Below are positions 1-11,419 of a DNA stretch of 64,000 bases, one piece after another (position 1 is the stretch's first letter; every line of letters begins with the position of its first letter). The translations under genes were made by a program, and so were the position numbers. The notes beneath the pieces are model-generated. The model was not told the DNA's origin. It saw nothing but the letters and a program-made list of their open reading frames with translations, and ran no database searches. Source of the DNA: Ixodes scapularis (taxonomy: Eukaryota > Arthropoda > Arachnida > Ixodida > Ixodidae); assembly GCF_016920785.2 (NCBI RefSeq), contig NW_024609881.1, forward strand, positions 43,928,710 to 43,992,709, written 5' to 3'.

Positions 1-782
1 AATAAGCTACGCTTCAGAGTAACGACACTTGGCCATATCGTGTCTTAAAATCATGGTTGCCAGTTATCTGAAGCTTTATCTGAAATCACAGGAAATGTTT
101 TTCCGCCCTCCACAAATGTTTAAACCGTTCGCGACAGAGCAAAGAAATATTACATGAGCTTCCTAACACCGAATCGAATGCTGAGGATGTCGCGCTTTTG
201 AATCATGACGATCGGCACTTGCGTCTGTTCTGCATACGAGCCAAAATGGCGGCGCCCACAACAATGTCGGGGAACGGAGTGCCGATACTCTAAGCGCAGC
301 TTATTTAGTGGCTCTAGAGGAAACCATGCGGAGGCCTTCTGTCTGGGTGGTTTTAGTAAGTGCCTACCAAGGTTGCCTGTACTCTTTGGCATGGTTGTTT
401 TCTGCCAGTTTAGGTGAACTGAGCCGCACGCCTGTTTCGACCGGTTTAAATTTGAATAAATGGTAACCAACGCACAAAGCAAACAAGTTTCAAGTACTTT
501 TTTAAATTTTTGAAGAGACTTTTACTATTGAACGGCTGCATGCACTTGAATGTTCAATTCAAGAATTTATAAGACGTGACTACCCCATGCTTGTCAGTTG
601 CCAACAGGGTGGTAACGCTCAATGGCTCGAGCCCAGTGGGTAGTAAAGTAAGCCTGTGGGGTAGTTACAGCCGTCAAAACGCATGATTACTAGGGGGGGT
701 GCTCACTTTTTCTTAGGGTGTAGCCGGTCGTGGCATCGTTGGTGGCGGACTCTCCTCTCGTCACTCGATCGCACGTCGATCG

Positions 783-905
783 AGTCTACTGTTTGTTTGA
801 CATTAAGCTCAAATAAGCGCCGTATGGATTACCTCTGCATCGTCTGGTACGTACACTTTATTCCTTGATTAGGTTCCCTTTATTTATTTTGTTAGTAGTA
901 AACGT
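783..905 (+). repeat. LTR-like fragment related to 52780-52949
   Basis: The segment around 806-866 matches 52829-52890 closely: both have an AGCTVAAATAARCGC word, then GTATGGATTACC, then a GGTAYGTACNCTTT word, and both run on to a GTTACAG or GTAACAG end. An AATAAA-like word just before the shared block and the GTAACA end suggest the R-U5 part of a solo LTR, but no start (TG) or target duplication was established. It could equally be another dispersed repeat. Confidence 0.35.
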
Positions 906-1344
906 TACAGGTCGAGCTAGCGCAGGTACCCTGCCCGCTCTGCGGTAGTACGTTGGCTACGCAATCAAGCTCACGACGTCTCTGTCGGCCGTCGTGGTGG
1001 TCACGCACAGTGTCGAAAGCTTTCAATAGTTCACTCGACTATCTTAGTGGGTAGAAAAACTGACATTTCGATCGATCAGGGGCGGGTTCCGACCTTTTAC
1101 GGGCAGAGACTAACAAGGCAGCGAGTTTGGGCTGTGGCACCCGGAATAATAAACGAATTCTTACCCGAACCAAAGCACCAGTGCGAAGCCCGTTAAAATT
1201 ACGACTGAATTCTTTTCGCGGCGGAGCCAAGTGACGGACGTAAACATCACGTTTCTCCGTTGATTTGTCGAAAACTAGGACTATACAGTGCTAGGACTAC
1301 AGCGCCTTGGACGCCTCACCAGCGAAGGGTGCCATCTTGTTTCG

Positions 1345-1740
1345 AGAGTCAATGACGTCATGTCAGCGTCGCGTTGTGATTGGTTGCCGCTTTGCGGTTC
1401 GGGAAAGCGGTTGTGAGAAATCGGTCCCGAAGCGGTTGGGCAAAAACGCGCTCCAACCGCTCGATCCTAGCCGCTTTGCGGCTGAGAACGCGCAGATCCG
1501 CTTCGCGTTTGCGGATCCGCTTCCAGTGTGAACGCGCCATAAAAGCTGACCCGCTTGCCGTACGCTAATTGCCGATGCACACGACGGACCGCATCGCGAT
1601 TTTCGTCCGCGGACCGAGTACCACGTGTCCGTCACGTCACCGCTTCCTGCGATCCGCGCCTCGTCCGCGAACGCGCGGACTGACAAAGTCGACCGCCTTT
1701 TCACTCGCGGAAATTTGGCGGGAGATTGTCTCGAAAAGCG
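1345..1740. repeat. GC-rich segment with inverted CCGCTT/AAGCGG words
   Basis: Words such as AAGCGGTTG, CCGCTTTGCGG and GCGGATCCGC recur in both orientations from about 1385 to 1535, with a second GC-rich part to 1700. A similar block (GATCGGTCCTGAAGCGCTTACC and following GTCCGCTCC words) occurs near 53030-53100. Probably a decayed foldback-type repeat; ends were not resolved. Confidence 0.3.
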
Positions 1741-2552
1741 TTTAGTCTGGCAACAGTACAACGTTTTCATAATAATGTTTTTGTTCGTTTCTTTTTTTTT
1801 TTTTTTTTTCGAACGATGACAGCAAAAATGGCGCATAATTGTGTTTTGTGCGTTCGCTGGTTCATTTTTGGTTCTACGCGTGAAAGCAACTGCAGAAACT
1901 TTGTCCGGCTGACACTACGCAGGTTCCGGTACCCTTCCGGATGCGTGTCCAGAAACCTCCGTCAAAACTCGTCTAGCACGCCGCGATGATTCTTCAACGT
2001 CCAATCAGCCTTTCACCGAGCAGGACCTTTCTTGTGGCTGTGCTGCTTGTGTTGTGCACACGTGCGGAGTGCGTGAAGATATTTCAAAACGCCCCTCTGC
2101 GAGCCCGGAACTTCGTCGATGCTACGCCGAAGCCTTCTGGAGCAGAACCATGCCTGTGTCACTGTCATGCCTTGGGTTAGTAAACCTAGTGGCGTTTCGC
2201 GCGAAGCCTATCACGGTGATTTGTCTCGAACTGTACGTAACAGTGGCGCACGGTTCGTTATCGCGGTAGCAAACATCGATTTCTCTCTTGGACAACGGTG
2301 CATGGTGCGATGTTGGAGTTTCGCGGCACTGTGGGGTGTAGATCAGGTTCGGTCCGTCCTTCCCTCGTTTTCGAACAAAAAGGGTTCGAAATGGGGACTG
2401 AACGCAGAAGGCTTGTTTTCTCCAATGCCTCATAATTTGACGAGCCTTTCACAAAAAAAAAAAAACATGTTTTAGAACGCAGCTCAGGCGCCTGTTTCCG
2501 GGTTGAGCGGCGTCGGCGTCGGCGTAACTGCCCTATGTTTAACGGGAATACT

Positions 2553-3003
2553 AACGTCACGTGACTTCAACACCAATTCAGTTCCGCGCTAAATTTAGCA
2601 GGGAAAATGACGTCACATGACCTGGTGTCACATCCCCTATGAAATGGTTCAGTTTATCTGCTAGATTTAACGGGAAAATGACGTCACGTGACCTCAACAG
2701 CAATTCAATTCCCCGCTAAATTTAGTGGGGAAACTGACGGGGCATGACTTGGTGTCATGTCAGCTATGAACGAATTCAGTTTCCCCGCTAGATTAACCGG
2801 GAAAACTGACGTCACGCGACTTCAACAGCAAATCAATTCTCCGCTAAATTTAGCGGGAAAATTCCCGCTATGTGAGCTCAACGCCAATTCAGTGTCCTCG
2901 CTAAATTTAGCGGAGAAAATGACGTCACATGGCTTGGTGTCACATCACCTATGAGCAAATTCAGTCTCTCTGCTAGATTTAGCGGGAAATTCGACGTCAC
3001 GTG
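2553..3003. repeat. Tandem array, ~127 bp unit made of two ~63 bp halves
   Basis: The block RACGTCACGYGAC starts at 2553, 2680, 2808 and, after a half-unit shift, about 2993. Each unit holds two diverged halves built on CTAAATTTAGCGGGGAAAATGACGTCA; one half is followed by a CTTCAACAGCAATTCA word and the other by TTGGTGTCACATC. The units contain the CRE octamer TGACGTCA and the E-box CACGTG. Confidence 0.8.
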
Positions 3004-3004
3004 C

Positions 3005-3186
3005 AGAGGAGGAGGTGGGGAAGGAACGGAGGAGGACAAGGAATTGAGGAGGGAAGGAGGGGAGCTGGGGAGGAGCAGCAGGCGAGAGGAGGAGGAGGAG
3101 GTGAAGGAGGAGGAGAAAAAGAGGGGAGGACGAGGAGCCGAGCAAGAGTGGAGGAAGACGGGAGGAAGAGAGAGGAGGAGGGGCAT
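3005..3186 (+). repeat. Polypurine (GGA)-rich tract
   Basis: About 180 nt is almost purely A and G on the + strand, dominated by GGAGGA words. It lies inside the right half of the TIR element. Open frames on either strand here are low-complexity artefacts (Glu/Arg/Gly-rich or Ser/Leu/Pro-rich). Confidence 0.85.
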
Positions 3187-3300
3187 ACAATCCCCTGCGA
3201 ACCCGCCCCCTCCTCCTCAAGAGCTGAGCTCTAATTTCGCGATACAGAGATTTGTAAACGTCTTCTTTTTTTTAGTGGGTCTGAAGTATCAAACCGCCGA

Positions 3301-3810
3301 ATACTTTAGCAGGGCTGATAGTTGAACAAATTTCTCACTCGGCCTAAGATGCACCATCAAGAGATCTCTCGAGTACTACGAGTATATTTTTTAAGACACC
3401 AATGGAGACAAGATCGCTCGTATTTTGCATTCCATGCTTCCTTACAGAAAGGTTTTTCGGTCGGCAATTTTCACAAAAAACTTGGACGTCCTTGAAAACC
3501 GAATAGTGAGCACTAAATTTGCGTGTTCATCTGTTATGCGCGATTCAATACATCGTTAGTGGGGTCGTTGACCTGGTTTTTTCCTGGGCTTCCAAGCATT
3601 AGACTCTTCGTTAGTTTGTTTTTATGGTAACTATATAGTATCAACAGGCACATCCAGTATGCCCTTAGACATCTGCAATCGCCTCCCGGCATCGTTTCAG
3701 TTCTTTCGCCGCCGAACCTGGCCGAAAAAAGAACATGATCAAATGAAGTTGTCCGTAAAAGCGCCCATAATTTAAGCTCGTAACTATCCTCAAGCTGGTC
3801 CACTGCGAAA
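3301..3810. repeat. Dispersed ~510 bp repeat, copy A
   Basis: It aligns along its whole length with copy B at 4976-5500 in the same orientation, with many substitutions and small indels. Shared landmarks are TTACAGAAAGGTTTTTC, CATCCAGTATG/CGTCCAGTATG, a CTTGGCCGAA-like word and TTTARGCTCGTAAC. No recognisable coding signal in either copy. Confidence 0.75.
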
Positions 3811-4975
3811 TGCGAGCTCATAGCGCGCTGAACATCACAGCCGGGCGTGTCACGTCCGAAAGGATCAAGTGTCGAGCCAGTCCCACACGAACGCTGAATT
3901 TAGACACGCAATACATGAATCCGTCAAAACGCCGACACAACTCCGACAACACCATCAGAAACTAAACAGAACGAAACTTCAAAACGGCTATTACTGCGAC
4001 GGCTGCTGCAGGGTACTGCACTGAAGGCGGACGTCGAAATAATGAAGCTACTAGTTTGACGTTTTACGCAAGTGACGTCACAGACGTCGAAATATTTTTT
4101 GAAATAATCCAACTCCGTCGCATGGACACGGCCCCCTTCGAATCACGTGTCGCGGCTGCCATAAGGTGGCTCTCCTCCCTTCCCTCCGCGGAGGTTGGCG
4201 AAGTCGTTGCATTCGTGTTTTTCGCCGCGTTTCGCCGCGATATTTTGCCTTGCTTTGTAAAGAGTCGTCGAATACTCATTCTCACTACCTAACTGCACGC
4301 CATCATTGTGTGCACAACTTCTGCACTTGATTTAATGACGCATTTTGACTATTTGCACCGTCGGTGTACGTATACGTGTGAAGAAAGGAGTCAGCGTTAG
4401 CACTGGCGCACATTGAGTATGTTGAGTGGCCAATCATTTGTGAGAGCGCAAATGTCCTTAAGTGATAGTGGCTCATGTAGAAGCGCTAGGTATATTTATG
4501 ATCACGCATCTATGATCTTAGGGAACGAGGCAAATATAGTCAACGCAAGAAGCTAGTTACTATGTGTGTTTTTTTAGAGCATCGTTATCTACCTTCATAA
4601 CAAATACAAAAAAGTGTGACTCCCCAAAGAAGCCGTCTGCATGGAAATCACTCGAGCGTAGCATCATCGATGCCAGATTTACTCTCGACGCCGCTTTAAG
4701 TGCAGTGGGGAGTCGACGCCGCCGGCGTTGCATCTGTTGAAACAAATTAAGACCTGTCTACAGAAATCGCTGAAGTTGTGCCTGGCATTAGACTTCAGCC
4801 AAGCTTGTGAGGTCAATCCTCTTGCGCCATTTAATTTTATCTGGCGAATTATATGGAAGGCTGGCGTCAGGCTTCATATGATGGGTTTTGTCCCTTATGT
4901 CATATTCTAAATACGTTGTGAGGAAATGTCCGTGTAGCAGAGTTTCCTAAGATTTATATCGTTAAATGTTTCTAA
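3811..4975. other. Spacer between the two repeat copies; no gene recognised
   Basis: It contains a CRE octamer at 4073-4080 and scattered short frames without family resemblance. Codon use and length give no support for a gene. Confidence 0.45.
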
Positions 4976-5500
4976 TATATGCTTTAGCAAGACCGATAGT
5001 TGAAAAAATATCCTATTCGACCTAGGATGGAAAATCGAAACATCTGTCGAGTACTTTTTTTAATAAATCTATAGAGACAATATTGCTTCTTTCTTGCACT
5101 CTATGAGTCATTACAGAAAGGTTTTTCTAGTCGGAAATTTTTACAAAAACGTCGGTGTCCTCGAAAATTGAACAGTGACCACTAAACTTGCGAGTTCATT
5201 TGTTCTCATGCGATTAAGCACATTCTTGGTCAGGGTGTCAACCTCCTTTTTTCATGTACCTCCATGAGTTATAATGTCTTGATTATTTCATTTTTATAAA
5301 AAAATCTAGTGTCAGCCGAGACGGTACGTCCAGTATGGCCGTAGAGATCACTAATCTTCCTCATGCATCATTTCATTCTTTTCGCTGCCAAACTTGGCCG
5401 AACAACGAGCATGATCAGATCAAGTTGTTCGTAAAAACGTCCACAATTTAGGCTCGTAACCACACGGTATTTCTGAAGGTGGGCCATTACCACTGTATCA
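4976..5500. repeat. Dispersed ~510 bp repeat, copy B
   Basis: Direct-orientation homologue of 3301-3810, offset by about 1.68 kb. It is more AT-rich than copy A. After the shared block the flanks can be followed only weakly, so the duplicated unit may once have been longer. Confidence 0.75.
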
Positions 5501-7170
5501 CTCGTTGTGTATCAGAAGGGATACATTTATATCACAAGACTAAGCGAAAACGACATAGCACACCAACACAGCCGCGAGCCCCCTGAAACCGAAACTAACC
5601 TAAATGAATCCACCTTATTGCGCCGTAGAATGCCTGAATCTTGCTGGCTCGCGCCTCCCCAGAGTGGAGACAACTCTGTCGTCTGCTAGCGGAGTCACCA
5701 TATTGCCGCCTTCTTGGCCCGTCGAGTATATGTGGAACAGGGCTTATGCAGCCGTTTATGGGCTCTTGACGCAGTTAGTGAGCATTCTCACCTGTGAAAT
5801 GGAGCGTTACCACTTCAAAACAAGTAAAGTCACTCGTTTATTCAGGTATGCGTTTGAGTTTCCATGTAAAATTCCGATTTAGTCCGCATTTAACGCGAAT
5901 GTGCTCACAAAAGTTCTGTCGGCTGCCGCTCGCATTCTGGTCCAGTTCTTACAGATGGTCTATCTATGCAAGCACTTTTAATATGCTTGTTATCATCTGC
6001 TACAATACCTACCCGTGTTTGGCCTTGCTTTGAATGAAGACAATGAAAGCGATGGACGAGGGAGGTGCAGATATGAGCATATACGTTCTACTTACTATCG
6101 CCCCTTATTCGCCGATATTGTTATCGTGATACGTTCTGCGTTAGCATTCAGAGCTTCTGAAGTAAGAACTCCACGACAAGAGATATCTCATAAGGACCTG
6201 AGGAGTTTTTTTGTTTGTTTGTTTGTTTAATCGGAAGGAGTCAAATTTAGAAACCGATGCTAAGCCAAGAATGCTGGGTTTCTGGGTGAACTTGGACGTG
6301 CTCTGCTTCCAAAGGCTACAAAACTCGAATGGGTCATTTGATGTAAGAAAGAACACTGAACTCGGCCATCGTACAAGGTTCAAAAGTAATTTGAAGCGCA
6401 AACATTTCTGTTTTTTTTTCATGGTTCATTTAGAATTTAAAAGTCCCTCACCTGTTGATGCAGCAGCACTAAAAACCTCACAGCCTACCTTTTTAAAAAA
6501 AAAACTCTTTGCTTACCAAGTCTTATACAGGGTACCAGCACGCACAAATCTAGACAGATTTAAGTTTTGCTTCTATATTCCCCTAAATCGCCGCAGTAGA
6601 TATCTATAAATTTTGTTTGTTTACTATTGCAGTATTTTTGCTCACCTGTTTCCATAAAATGCACTGATGCAGACAGAAATCAATAGATGTACGTCTGGTT
6701 TACAAATATCTTTAGGTAGGTAACATGTTGGATTAGAGAGGTTTACAGTACTGAGCACAAAAAATCAAGAAAAAGCATTGCATTTAACATACAGGCTCCC
6801 CGGTTCTCATATGGAAGCTAAATCTCACCAGAGTATCAGCACCTGTAACAGGGTGGTATTGAAGAGAAATTTCCAACACGCAAAAGTTTCACAAAGCACG
6901 TTTAAAGGAGAGAGGATGGAGATCGTTATGTGGTGCACTCGGTACAAGATTCATTACAACACTATTGTTTACTGGACATTTTGATGGCAAAGATATGGGC
7001 AGCAATTTAAATGTAGAGTTTTATTTAGACATGGGTACAATTTTTTTATGAAGATTCGAGACTAAAAGAAAAAGACATAAGAAAGGCGGAGAACGTAGAG
7101 ATCTGAAACACCACTGGGATTTAATTGAAGCATCAGCTTGATATATACAAAATGTATATACCAAGGCGTC
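5501..7170. other. No recognised gene
   Basis: I see no domain, splice pattern or element end I can defend. A TTTG microsatellite lies near 6208-6228. The longest open frame (6211-6609, +) is low in recognisable features and crosses poly-T and poly-A runs, so I treat it as chance. Confidence 0.45.
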
Positions 7171-7174
7171 TATG

Positions 7175-7740
7175 TACTCACAGATGCCTGTAGAGGAAAA
7201 CCCAGAAATAAAACCCACACAGAATCCAAAAGAATCATTCACACACATCCGGACACACATTCCACAAAGAACGTGACAGCACACCTAAATGAACCCAACT
7301 TACCAAAATATCTAGTAGTAAAAAAAACTAAATCTCGGACTTCAAAGCAAATCTATAAAAGAAACAGAACACCGGTGCCTGGATAGAAAACCACGTACAC
7401 AAATAGAATCTACATAAAATTTCTAGACAAATAATCAAACACACACTTTTCACAAGAAAAGTGGCAACATACGTAAACCCACCAACTTTTTGAAACATGT
7501 AGTAGTGCAAAAAGAAATCTGTGACTGCCCAACACAGACGTCAAAAAACAAGATTCGTCGGTGCCTGGATAAGAAAACAGAGTAGAACACACACACAAAA
7601 TCCAAAAGAAGCAATCTCGCACAACCAAACACATCCATTCCACAAGAAAACTGGCAACATATCTGAATAAACCAACTTACCGGAACACGTAGTAGCAAAA
7701 GTAAATATGGAACTCCAGAGAGCTGCCAATTTGTTGCCAT
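7175..7740. repeat. Tandem repeat, three copies of ~188 bp
   Basis: Three consecutive diverged units start near 7181, 7371 and 7559, each opening with an RRTGCCTGKATAR-like word, followed by AATCCAAAAGAA, a TTCCACAAGAAA word with GGCAACATA, and an AACTTACCRRAA / GTAGTAG word. The minus-strand frames here repeat the same hydrophobic peptide and look like by-products of the array. Confidence 0.75.
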
Positions 7741-7934
7741 TGTTTAAAAAAAACACAGCTGTACGACACAGCTATCACACATTAAAAAACGTACAGACCT
7801 GCTTGTGTTGCAGCCTGTGACCTAGAGCCATGCCCCAAATTGACTCCTAGGGCACTCTGACCAAGTTCCGTCTCACTGACAATCAGTTGTCAAGTTGGAC
7901 CTTTCACAAAAACGGAGAGGATTAAAAAGTAAAT

Positions 7935-7995
7935 GCCGCCACTGCGTCGCCCTCGATTGTCTCGTCGCTTGCCAAATCGCTTACATGCGGTACAT
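7935..7995 (+). repeat. Single end of the ATGCGGT foldback family
   Basis: The segment with CGTCGCTTGCCAAATCGC followed by TTACATGCGGT matches the outer ends of the inverted repeat at 46433-47280. It appears here as an isolated fragment. Confidence 0.5.
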
Positions 7996-8779
7996 ATTTC
8001 ATAATATCCCGAGAGATGCCTCACCCCCAAAATATTCCCCTGTAGGCCCAGGGTTTCGGTTAGATTTTTTTTTTTCTCCCAATGGGAGCCTATATATGTC
8101 TAAACATTGCACTGCCCGGGCCGGTGATACTTACGACGGAAGGAAAAAAAAGTTGGGAGTGGCATTCGGCTTGAGCTTTCGCCACCCGTCAGCTCTCCCC
8201 TCCTCAAATTCACTGGGTTCCAAGTGGGCCTGAAAATAACATATGGGGCATCAATAAAGGAGGTAGATGGTGACATAACTTACTTTTTAGTTATCGTTCT
8301 TAAAGTTAGTAGTCCATCAGAAACAGGACAGTATAGTCGCGAAACTACGCACAAAGGTCCGATAGCTAAAATCATTACTTACGGACGTCTACCAAACAAA
8401 AAACTGCTCGTACAACACCAGAGCGACCTCTGCAAAGGAACGCCAACACCGAGTTAACATTCTGCACTAGCGGCGTCCAAAGGACTTTGGGATGAAATGG
8501 AGTAAAATACCAACATTCCTGTCGATGATCCGACTGCTTGCGGGCTCACACGAACATGTCCTGCTGATGGTCGGTCGAATTTCCCCCGCTCACCTGAGGG
8601 TATCTGTAAGTTGTGTTTACTGTCCACGAACGCTCGATTCCTTTGTCGATCGAGCGGTCGTGGTCTGTCGCCGCTCCTCGAGTACAATTACCACGATGCG
8701 GCGCTTCATGGCAGTGCCAAATGGAAGAAGCCTACGCCTGAAATAATTTATTACGACCTGAAATGCCACTTTCAATCAA
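7996..8779. other. No recognised gene
   Basis: Mixed sequence with short frames only. If the THAP-like exon at 8780-8986 belongs to a spliced minus-strand gene, later exons would be expected at these lower coordinates, but I could not identify any. Confidence 0.4.
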
Positions 8780-8986
8780 TCAACTGTGCGGCAGGAGACA
8801 CTGTGATTGCGAGGAAACAAAGTTGGTATTCACGCTGCGCACAGACGACGAACGGCTCGGCTCCCAGTCGTGGCACTTCATCTGTGCCGGCCACATGGGC
8901 CTCCGTTTGGCGTTTGTTGGGACGCCGTACAGCTTCCACGCATTCCTCGAGTGATTCGGACAGTGGGCCACGCAGCACCCCGGCAT
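8780..8986 (-). pseudogene. Degenerate THAP-like zinc-finger N-terminal exon
   Basis: Reading from the ATG at 8986, the 68-residue product begins MPGCCVAHCPNHSRN, goes through a basic KRRPMW segment and reaches DWEPS, which follows the usual order of a THAP (C2CH, DNA-binding) domain: N-terminal Cys pair, central invariant Trp, then a W-x-P segment. The final Cys-x2-His pair expected shortly after the Ser-rich part is absent: this frame has VRSVNTNF, while a neighbouring frame has VVCAQRE. A frameshift or decay is therefore likely. The DNA upstream (9000-9280) is GC-rich and promoter-like. THAP domains occur in host transcription regulators and P-element transposases; I cannot tell which this was. 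Confidence 0.45.
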
Positions 8987-8989
8987 TTG

Positions 8990-10500
8990 CAAAACAACGA
9001 GCCAATTCGGTGATCACACGCGGGCATCAGCAGCCGATCGGGTCGCAAAATGGCGGCGGCGGCCGGGAGCAATAGGGGGAAAACAAGAAAAGGCGGCACT
9101 CGCCCTTTCAAAGAATGTCACCCGCTCTAGCAAGGCGCAGCCGGCAAGCAACATTGAAACACTCCATGGCACCGCTCGTGCCAGCGCCCTCTGTCCGCCA
9201 TGCCCGCGACTCGCTGGCACACGGCCCGCAAGTGGCCGGCTGAGAGCCTTTGCTCCCGAGCCTGGAGCGCTAGAAATGGCATGCGCTATAATAATCTAAC
9301 GCCGCGTATTCGTTTATGTTCGATACGTAGCTCTGCACTTATAACATATTCCCATTGTTTCGTTTTAGTGTGTGCATCTCAGCTTTGTGTAACCTCAGCT
9401 GCATGAACGCTCTAAAAAAAATCCTTTTTTCGAAACATATTGTGCTTGAATGATTCCCGAGTGAATTGAGCACCGGGAACTACAGTGTGCGTACTCTTCT
9501 GCTTTGTCCAAATATATTAGCAGGGTTGCGAGGCGGTGTCATTTTAATTCTTGTCATCACATCAGGTAAGAGCTTAAAGTAGTCACCAAAACGAATCAAA
9601 CCAACAGCTGTCATAAGCAAGAGTATATGAAGACCCTTCTCAATAACTTTTCTTTTCATATTACATTAGCCCTCGACTTTTCGGTTGTAAGATATCTGGC
9701 CCCCGCACTCAAATGAGTTTGAGGAGCCTAGTCTATGCTGTGGTCTTTAAATATCGAATGCAAATTGTGGGAATGTTTTTATTCACGTTCGTCCACATTT
9801 CTTAATAATCTAGAAAGGCACAAAACGTCACGTCATTTTTTTTTTCTGAAGTTCTAAAAGTTTTTTTTTCTTAACAACGTCTTTTTCGTGTAGCGGCTCA
9901 AAATAATTCCAGCGGCTACGATCTGGACACTTAGCGAAAACGTTGGAGAGGAATTCTACCGCCGTGATTGACCGGCTCCAAGTTCAAGCGCGAAGCCGGT
10001 CAATGACAGTCGCCAACTTTTCCGCCAAGTGTCCAGATTAGAAACGTCACTAAAGGTAGAGTGGAGGGCGGATTGCCGTGGTTGCAGTACTCAGGGTGTC
10101 GCAGATGGGCATTGAAGCGAGCCACTGACCCTAGGGACGCCACTGGTCCAGATTAAAGCCCCAGGAGTGATAACCGGTATATCGGCATATACTCCAGGGT
10201 TCTCCAGATCTTCCTTCGAATGTTCTTGGCCCTTCCTTCGTATTTGATCACGCTACCTAAACTTCATGATAAGACATTGCGCGCTATCGTCTCCGGCTAC
10301 CAAAGTGCTCGATACGATGATCATTGATAAGAACAATCGACCGGCTATTTGCTCTAAATTCCACTTCACTTCAGACTTGTGTCAGACGGTTGGTCCCGTG
10401 TTGCAGCTGCCTGCTGCTGGCCTTCACTAAGAGCACTTGCGCCTCACATGTGCCGTCCGTAATTGTGACTTCAGGGCTACAGGAACTTGCGCCCGACGTA
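8990..10500. other. GC-rich then AT-rich intergenic DNA
   Basis: The 9000-9280 part is GC-rich with CpG and GCCATGC/GCGGCGG words, compatible with a promoter of the minus-strand THAP-like exon. A ~130 bp imperfect inverted segment around 9910-10045 (TCTGGACACTTAGCG versus GCCAAGTGTCCAGA) looks like a small foldback repeat. From about 10320 the sequence is probably 5' flank and untranslated region of the secreted-protein gene. Confidence 0.45.
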
Positions 10501-10524
10501 TCTTTGTTCGTGCTTTTGGCCGAA

Positions 10525-10606
10525 ATGACGAAAAGACGCTTTGCGAGTTTGCGTTTCTGGGTCCTTGGGCTAGCCTTTCTCCTTGTCGTAATCAACGCTC
10601 AAACAG
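10525..10606 (+). CDS. Signal-peptide exon of a secreted-protein gene
   Basis: The ATG at 10525 opens 27 codons with a classic secretion signal: a basic start (MTKRRFASLR), a long hydrophobic core (FWVLGLAFLLVV) and a small-residue end INA before Q-T, so cleavage after Ala is likely. The exon stops at CAG with a strong donor GTGAGT at 10607, leaving one base of the next codon (phase 1). The open frame extends upstream to 10324, but the upstream peptide has no signal character and an ATG nearer the hydrophobic core is the natural start. It matches in phase the two 81-nt exons downstream, so the mature protein begins close to the exon junction. The protein family is not recognised; small Cys-rich secreted proteins are common in tick saliva, which is only an inference here. 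Intron 1 is about 3.7 kb and full of mobile elements. Confidence 0.65.
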
Positions 10607-11419
10607 GTGAGTTTTCTGCCTCTTCATTTTTGTAGATGACGTAGAGAAGCTGGTGCGATGCCTCACGTGATTCGCACTCAGTTTTTAGATTTTTTTTTTC
10701 TAAATCGAGGGCACGGATAGTTTATTGAATACACGGAACTTCATGTCCAGTGACTATTTTTTTCCTTCGGATGTGAAATCTTTTTTTAGGAAACGAGTAT
10801 ATCTATCAACATTGTAAAACCCGAGAATTAGGCCAAAAAAAATAAGATGAAAAAAGGGGACAACACAGACACAGGTCTCAAACTCAGCTGAGCATTTATT
10901 CTCACAGCCTCGCCTATAAGAACAACGAACCTCCATCACTCAGGCGCATGACGCCACACTGTCAAACACTCTCACATTCCACTGTTTCAACAACTCAATC
11001 CGCAGATCGCGAAAGAAAAAAAAAAGAAAAAAAATTTCAGGTTCAGACTGAATCACTTCACCGCATCCTTAACCTTGACGCCGACCCCAGGCAAGGAGTA
11101 ACAACCTCTCCACAGATCGCTCAATTCAAACTAAGTCTATAAATTTAGAACTTCTGTGAAACTCGACAAAGCGTATGATCTCCAGGGGCCGCATTCCCTA
11201 ACCCCCCACCCCACCCCCTCTCTCTGTTTCTCTCCCTCTCTCTAAAAAAAAAAAAAAAAAAACTTCCGAAGAACTTAGAAACAGCTGCGTACGAGCACAT
11301 AATTCCAAAAACAAAAATAAAACCAGAAAACAATGGCTTACACTAACAAAACACACTCAAAGGCTTAGAAATCTCTTCGTCGCCTCGTTCATAAAAGTTG
11401 ACGGGTTACTGATACAGTT

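Larger units (their letters stand above)
1..2460. other. No recognised gene; GC-variable repeat-like DNA
   Basis: I recognise no protein family in any frame. The stretch holds short open frames only, a poly-T run near 1790-1810, a poly-A run near 2451-2464, a GC-rich segment with repeated CCGCTT/AAGCGG words (listed separately) and a piece resembling the end of an LTR (listed separately). A CRE octamer TGACGTCA lies at 1353-1360. Confidence 0.5.
2463..3237. mobile_element. Short-TIR element carrying a minisatellite (long copy)
   Basis: The left end reads TAGAACGCAGCTC and the right end GAGCTGAGCTCTA, an imperfect terminal inverted repeat. Inside are a GC-rich leader (TTGAGCGGCGTCGGCGTCGG), a tandem array and a polypurine block. 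A second, shorter copy in opposite orientation at 54473-54772 shares both ends and the GCGTCGCCGTCGGCG leader, which defines the family. No coding capacity is seen, so it is non-autonomous. No target-site duplication could be fixed. Confidence 0.6.

Noticed and set aside
2878..3325. Frames of 77-124 residues on both strands across 2878-3325
   Set aside because: They are products of the tandem array and the GGA-rich polypurine tract (Glu/Arg/Gly or Ser/Leu repeats).
7021..7756. Multi-pass membrane protein on the minus strand
   Set aside because: The hydrophobic Cys/Phe-rich peptides recur with the 188-bp DNA period and carry many frame changes.
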